This document shows positions 5,417 to 6,027 of a DNA stretch of 6,027 bases, piece by piece. Position numbers and translations under genes: made by a program. Source of the DNA: Cyanobacteria bacterium M_surface_7_m2_040 (GTDB lineage Bacteria > Cyanobacteriota > Cyanobacteriia > PCC-6307 > Cyanobiaceae); assembly GCA_016882555.1 (NCBI GenBank), contig VGPQ01000094.1:1-6027 (forward strand). Direction: 5' to 3'. The notes under the pieces were generated by a model. That model ran no database searches. It was not told the DNA's origin and saw only the letters and a list, made by a program, of their open reading frames with translations. Numbering within the stretch: the first letter of the stretch is position 1; each line of letters opens with the position of its first letter.

Positions 5417-5998
5417 ATGGCCGACCGCCTCGACCTGCAGCTGATCTCGGCCGCACTGCGCCGCATGGGCTGGGTGCGGTTCTGGGCCCAGGTGGTGCTG
5501 GGCGTGGTGGTGATCGGGGTGCTGACCTTCAACAACATCGGCGGCCGCCTGGCCGCCAACTCATCGCGGGCCCTGGGCCTGGGGCCCGGCATCTCGCTCA
5601 CCACCCTGGCCTTCCTGCTGCTGCTGTGGTGCCTCTGGCAGAGCTGGCTGATCGTGCGCTGCGGCCGTGCCCTCAACAGCCCGGTGCGGCCCAGCAAGGG
5701 CGAAACAGCCCGCCTGATCAAACGCGGGCTGATCGCCGACCTGGTGGGCATCACCCTGGCGGTGGTGGGCTATCAATCGATGGCCGGCAGCCTGTTCGTG
5801 CAGGCCTCCCAGCAGGTGCCGGGCTTCTTCGGGGCCCAGATCCAGGCCGCTCCCGGGGCCGCTGGGCGGGTGATCGGCCTGCCGATCACCTCCATCGAAA
5901 TGCTGTCGGTGCTGGGCAACACCCAGGTGCTGTTTGCCCACCTGATCGGGCTGTGGATCAGCCTCTGGCTGCTGCAGCGGATCTACCGGCCCAGCTGA
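5417..5998 (+). CDS. DUF3611 family membrane protein (TIC21/PIC1-like)
   Basis: The 193-residue product is an integral membrane protein with four likely helices: about 20-38 (VRFWAQVVLGVVVIGVL), 58-80 (ISLTTLAFLLLLWCLWQSWLIV), 104-128 and 168-188 (near the C-terminus, LIGLWISLWLL). Other stretches that fit the cyanobacterial DUF3611 family are SAALRRMGWVRFWAQ (11-25), FNNIGGR (38-44) and EMLSVLGNTQVLFAHLIGLW (161-180). The plant member, TIC21/PIC1 of the chloroplast inner envelope, has been proposed both as an import-channel component and as an iron permease; the function here is not established. The ATG at 5417 puts the conserved RRMGWVRFW region at the usual distance from the N-terminus. 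It is transcribed divergently from ribF. Confidence 0.88.
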   Translation: MADRLDLQLISAALRRMGWVRFWAQVVLGVVVIGVLTFNNIGGRLAANSSRALGLGPGISLTTLAFLLLLWCLWQSWLIVRCGRALNSPVRPSKGETARLIKRGLIADLVGITLAVVGYQSMAGSLFVQASQQVPGFFGAQIQAAPGAAGRVIGLPITSIEMLSVLGNTQVLFAHLIGLWISLWLLQRIYRPS

Positions 5999-6027
5999 GG
6001 CAACTCCGGCAGCTCGCCGCAGTCGCC
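5983..6027 (-). CDS. Possible 3' end of a convergent minus-strand gene (partial)
   Basis: The minus strand is open from the window edge to a TAG at 5983-5985 and would end ELPELPQLGR. It overlaps the end of the DUF3611 gene by 16 bp. Only 14 codons are visible and two other minus-strand frames are open as well, so this is a weak suggestion that a convergent gene enters from the right. The + strand bases after 5998 show nothing recognisable. Confidence 0.15.
   Translation of the reverse strand, partial: GDCGELPELPQLGR

Noticed and set aside
5370..5444. Short upstream ORF (24 codons) overlapping the DUF3611 start
   Set aside because: It has no coding signature beyond an ATG and lies in the same frame as an antisense shadow of ribF. 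A leader-peptide role cannot be supported.

Overview
The window is a dense, very GC-rich (about two-thirds G+C by eye) stretch of cyanobacterial chromosome. The protein families point to a picocyanobacterium of the Cyanobium / Synechococcus type. The markers are a TIGR03792-type protein, a LarB/CpmA protein, a DUF1517 protein, a ThiE with an extra N-terminal ThiD2-like domain, and a DUF3611 (TIC21/PIC1-like) membrane protein. Start codons have no strong Shine-Dalgarno sequences. No mobile element, tRNA, rRNA or CRISPR array is visible. This looks like ordinary core genome, and I do not see an exotic defence or mobile system.

Layout. Positions 7-1680 (+ strand) carry a tight three-gene run: ispF (isoprenoid synthesis), a membrane-anchored TIGR03792 protein, and larB/cpmA, which overlaps the previous gene by ATGA. 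Positions 1652-1911 hold a short minus-strand ORF of 52 codons that runs into the 3' end of larB, plus two perfect inverted repeats and a 7-bp direct repeat. Positions 1912-5305 are mainly a minus-strand cofactor run transcribed ribF, thiE, thiS, DUF1517. A 40-residue single-pass membrane protein is encoded on the + strand at 4271-4393; it starts only 15 bp from the thiE start and overlaps the 3' end of ribF in antisense. A 111-bp divergent intergenic region (5306-5416) separates ribF from the + strand DUF3611 gene (5417-5998), and the last 29 bases are mostly uninformative.

How the genes fit together. ribF makes FMN and FAD. thiE and thiS serve thiamine synthesis: ThiS carries the sulfur for the thiazole half, and ThiE joins the two halves, with a fused domain related to the HMP-phosphate kinase ThiD2. 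ispF makes the cyclic intermediate of the MEP pathway, which feeds carotenoids, the chlorophyll phytyl tail and quinones. DUF1517 and DUF3611 are families shared with plant chloroplasts and are probably membrane proteins tied to photosynthetic physiology. The points most worth a second look are the two small genes (1652-1810 and 4271-4393), the ThiS C-terminus that ends Gly-Gly-Gly-Ser instead of Gly-Gly, and the LarB/CpmA protein, whose family has been linked both to nickel-pincer cofactor synthesis and to circadian output.
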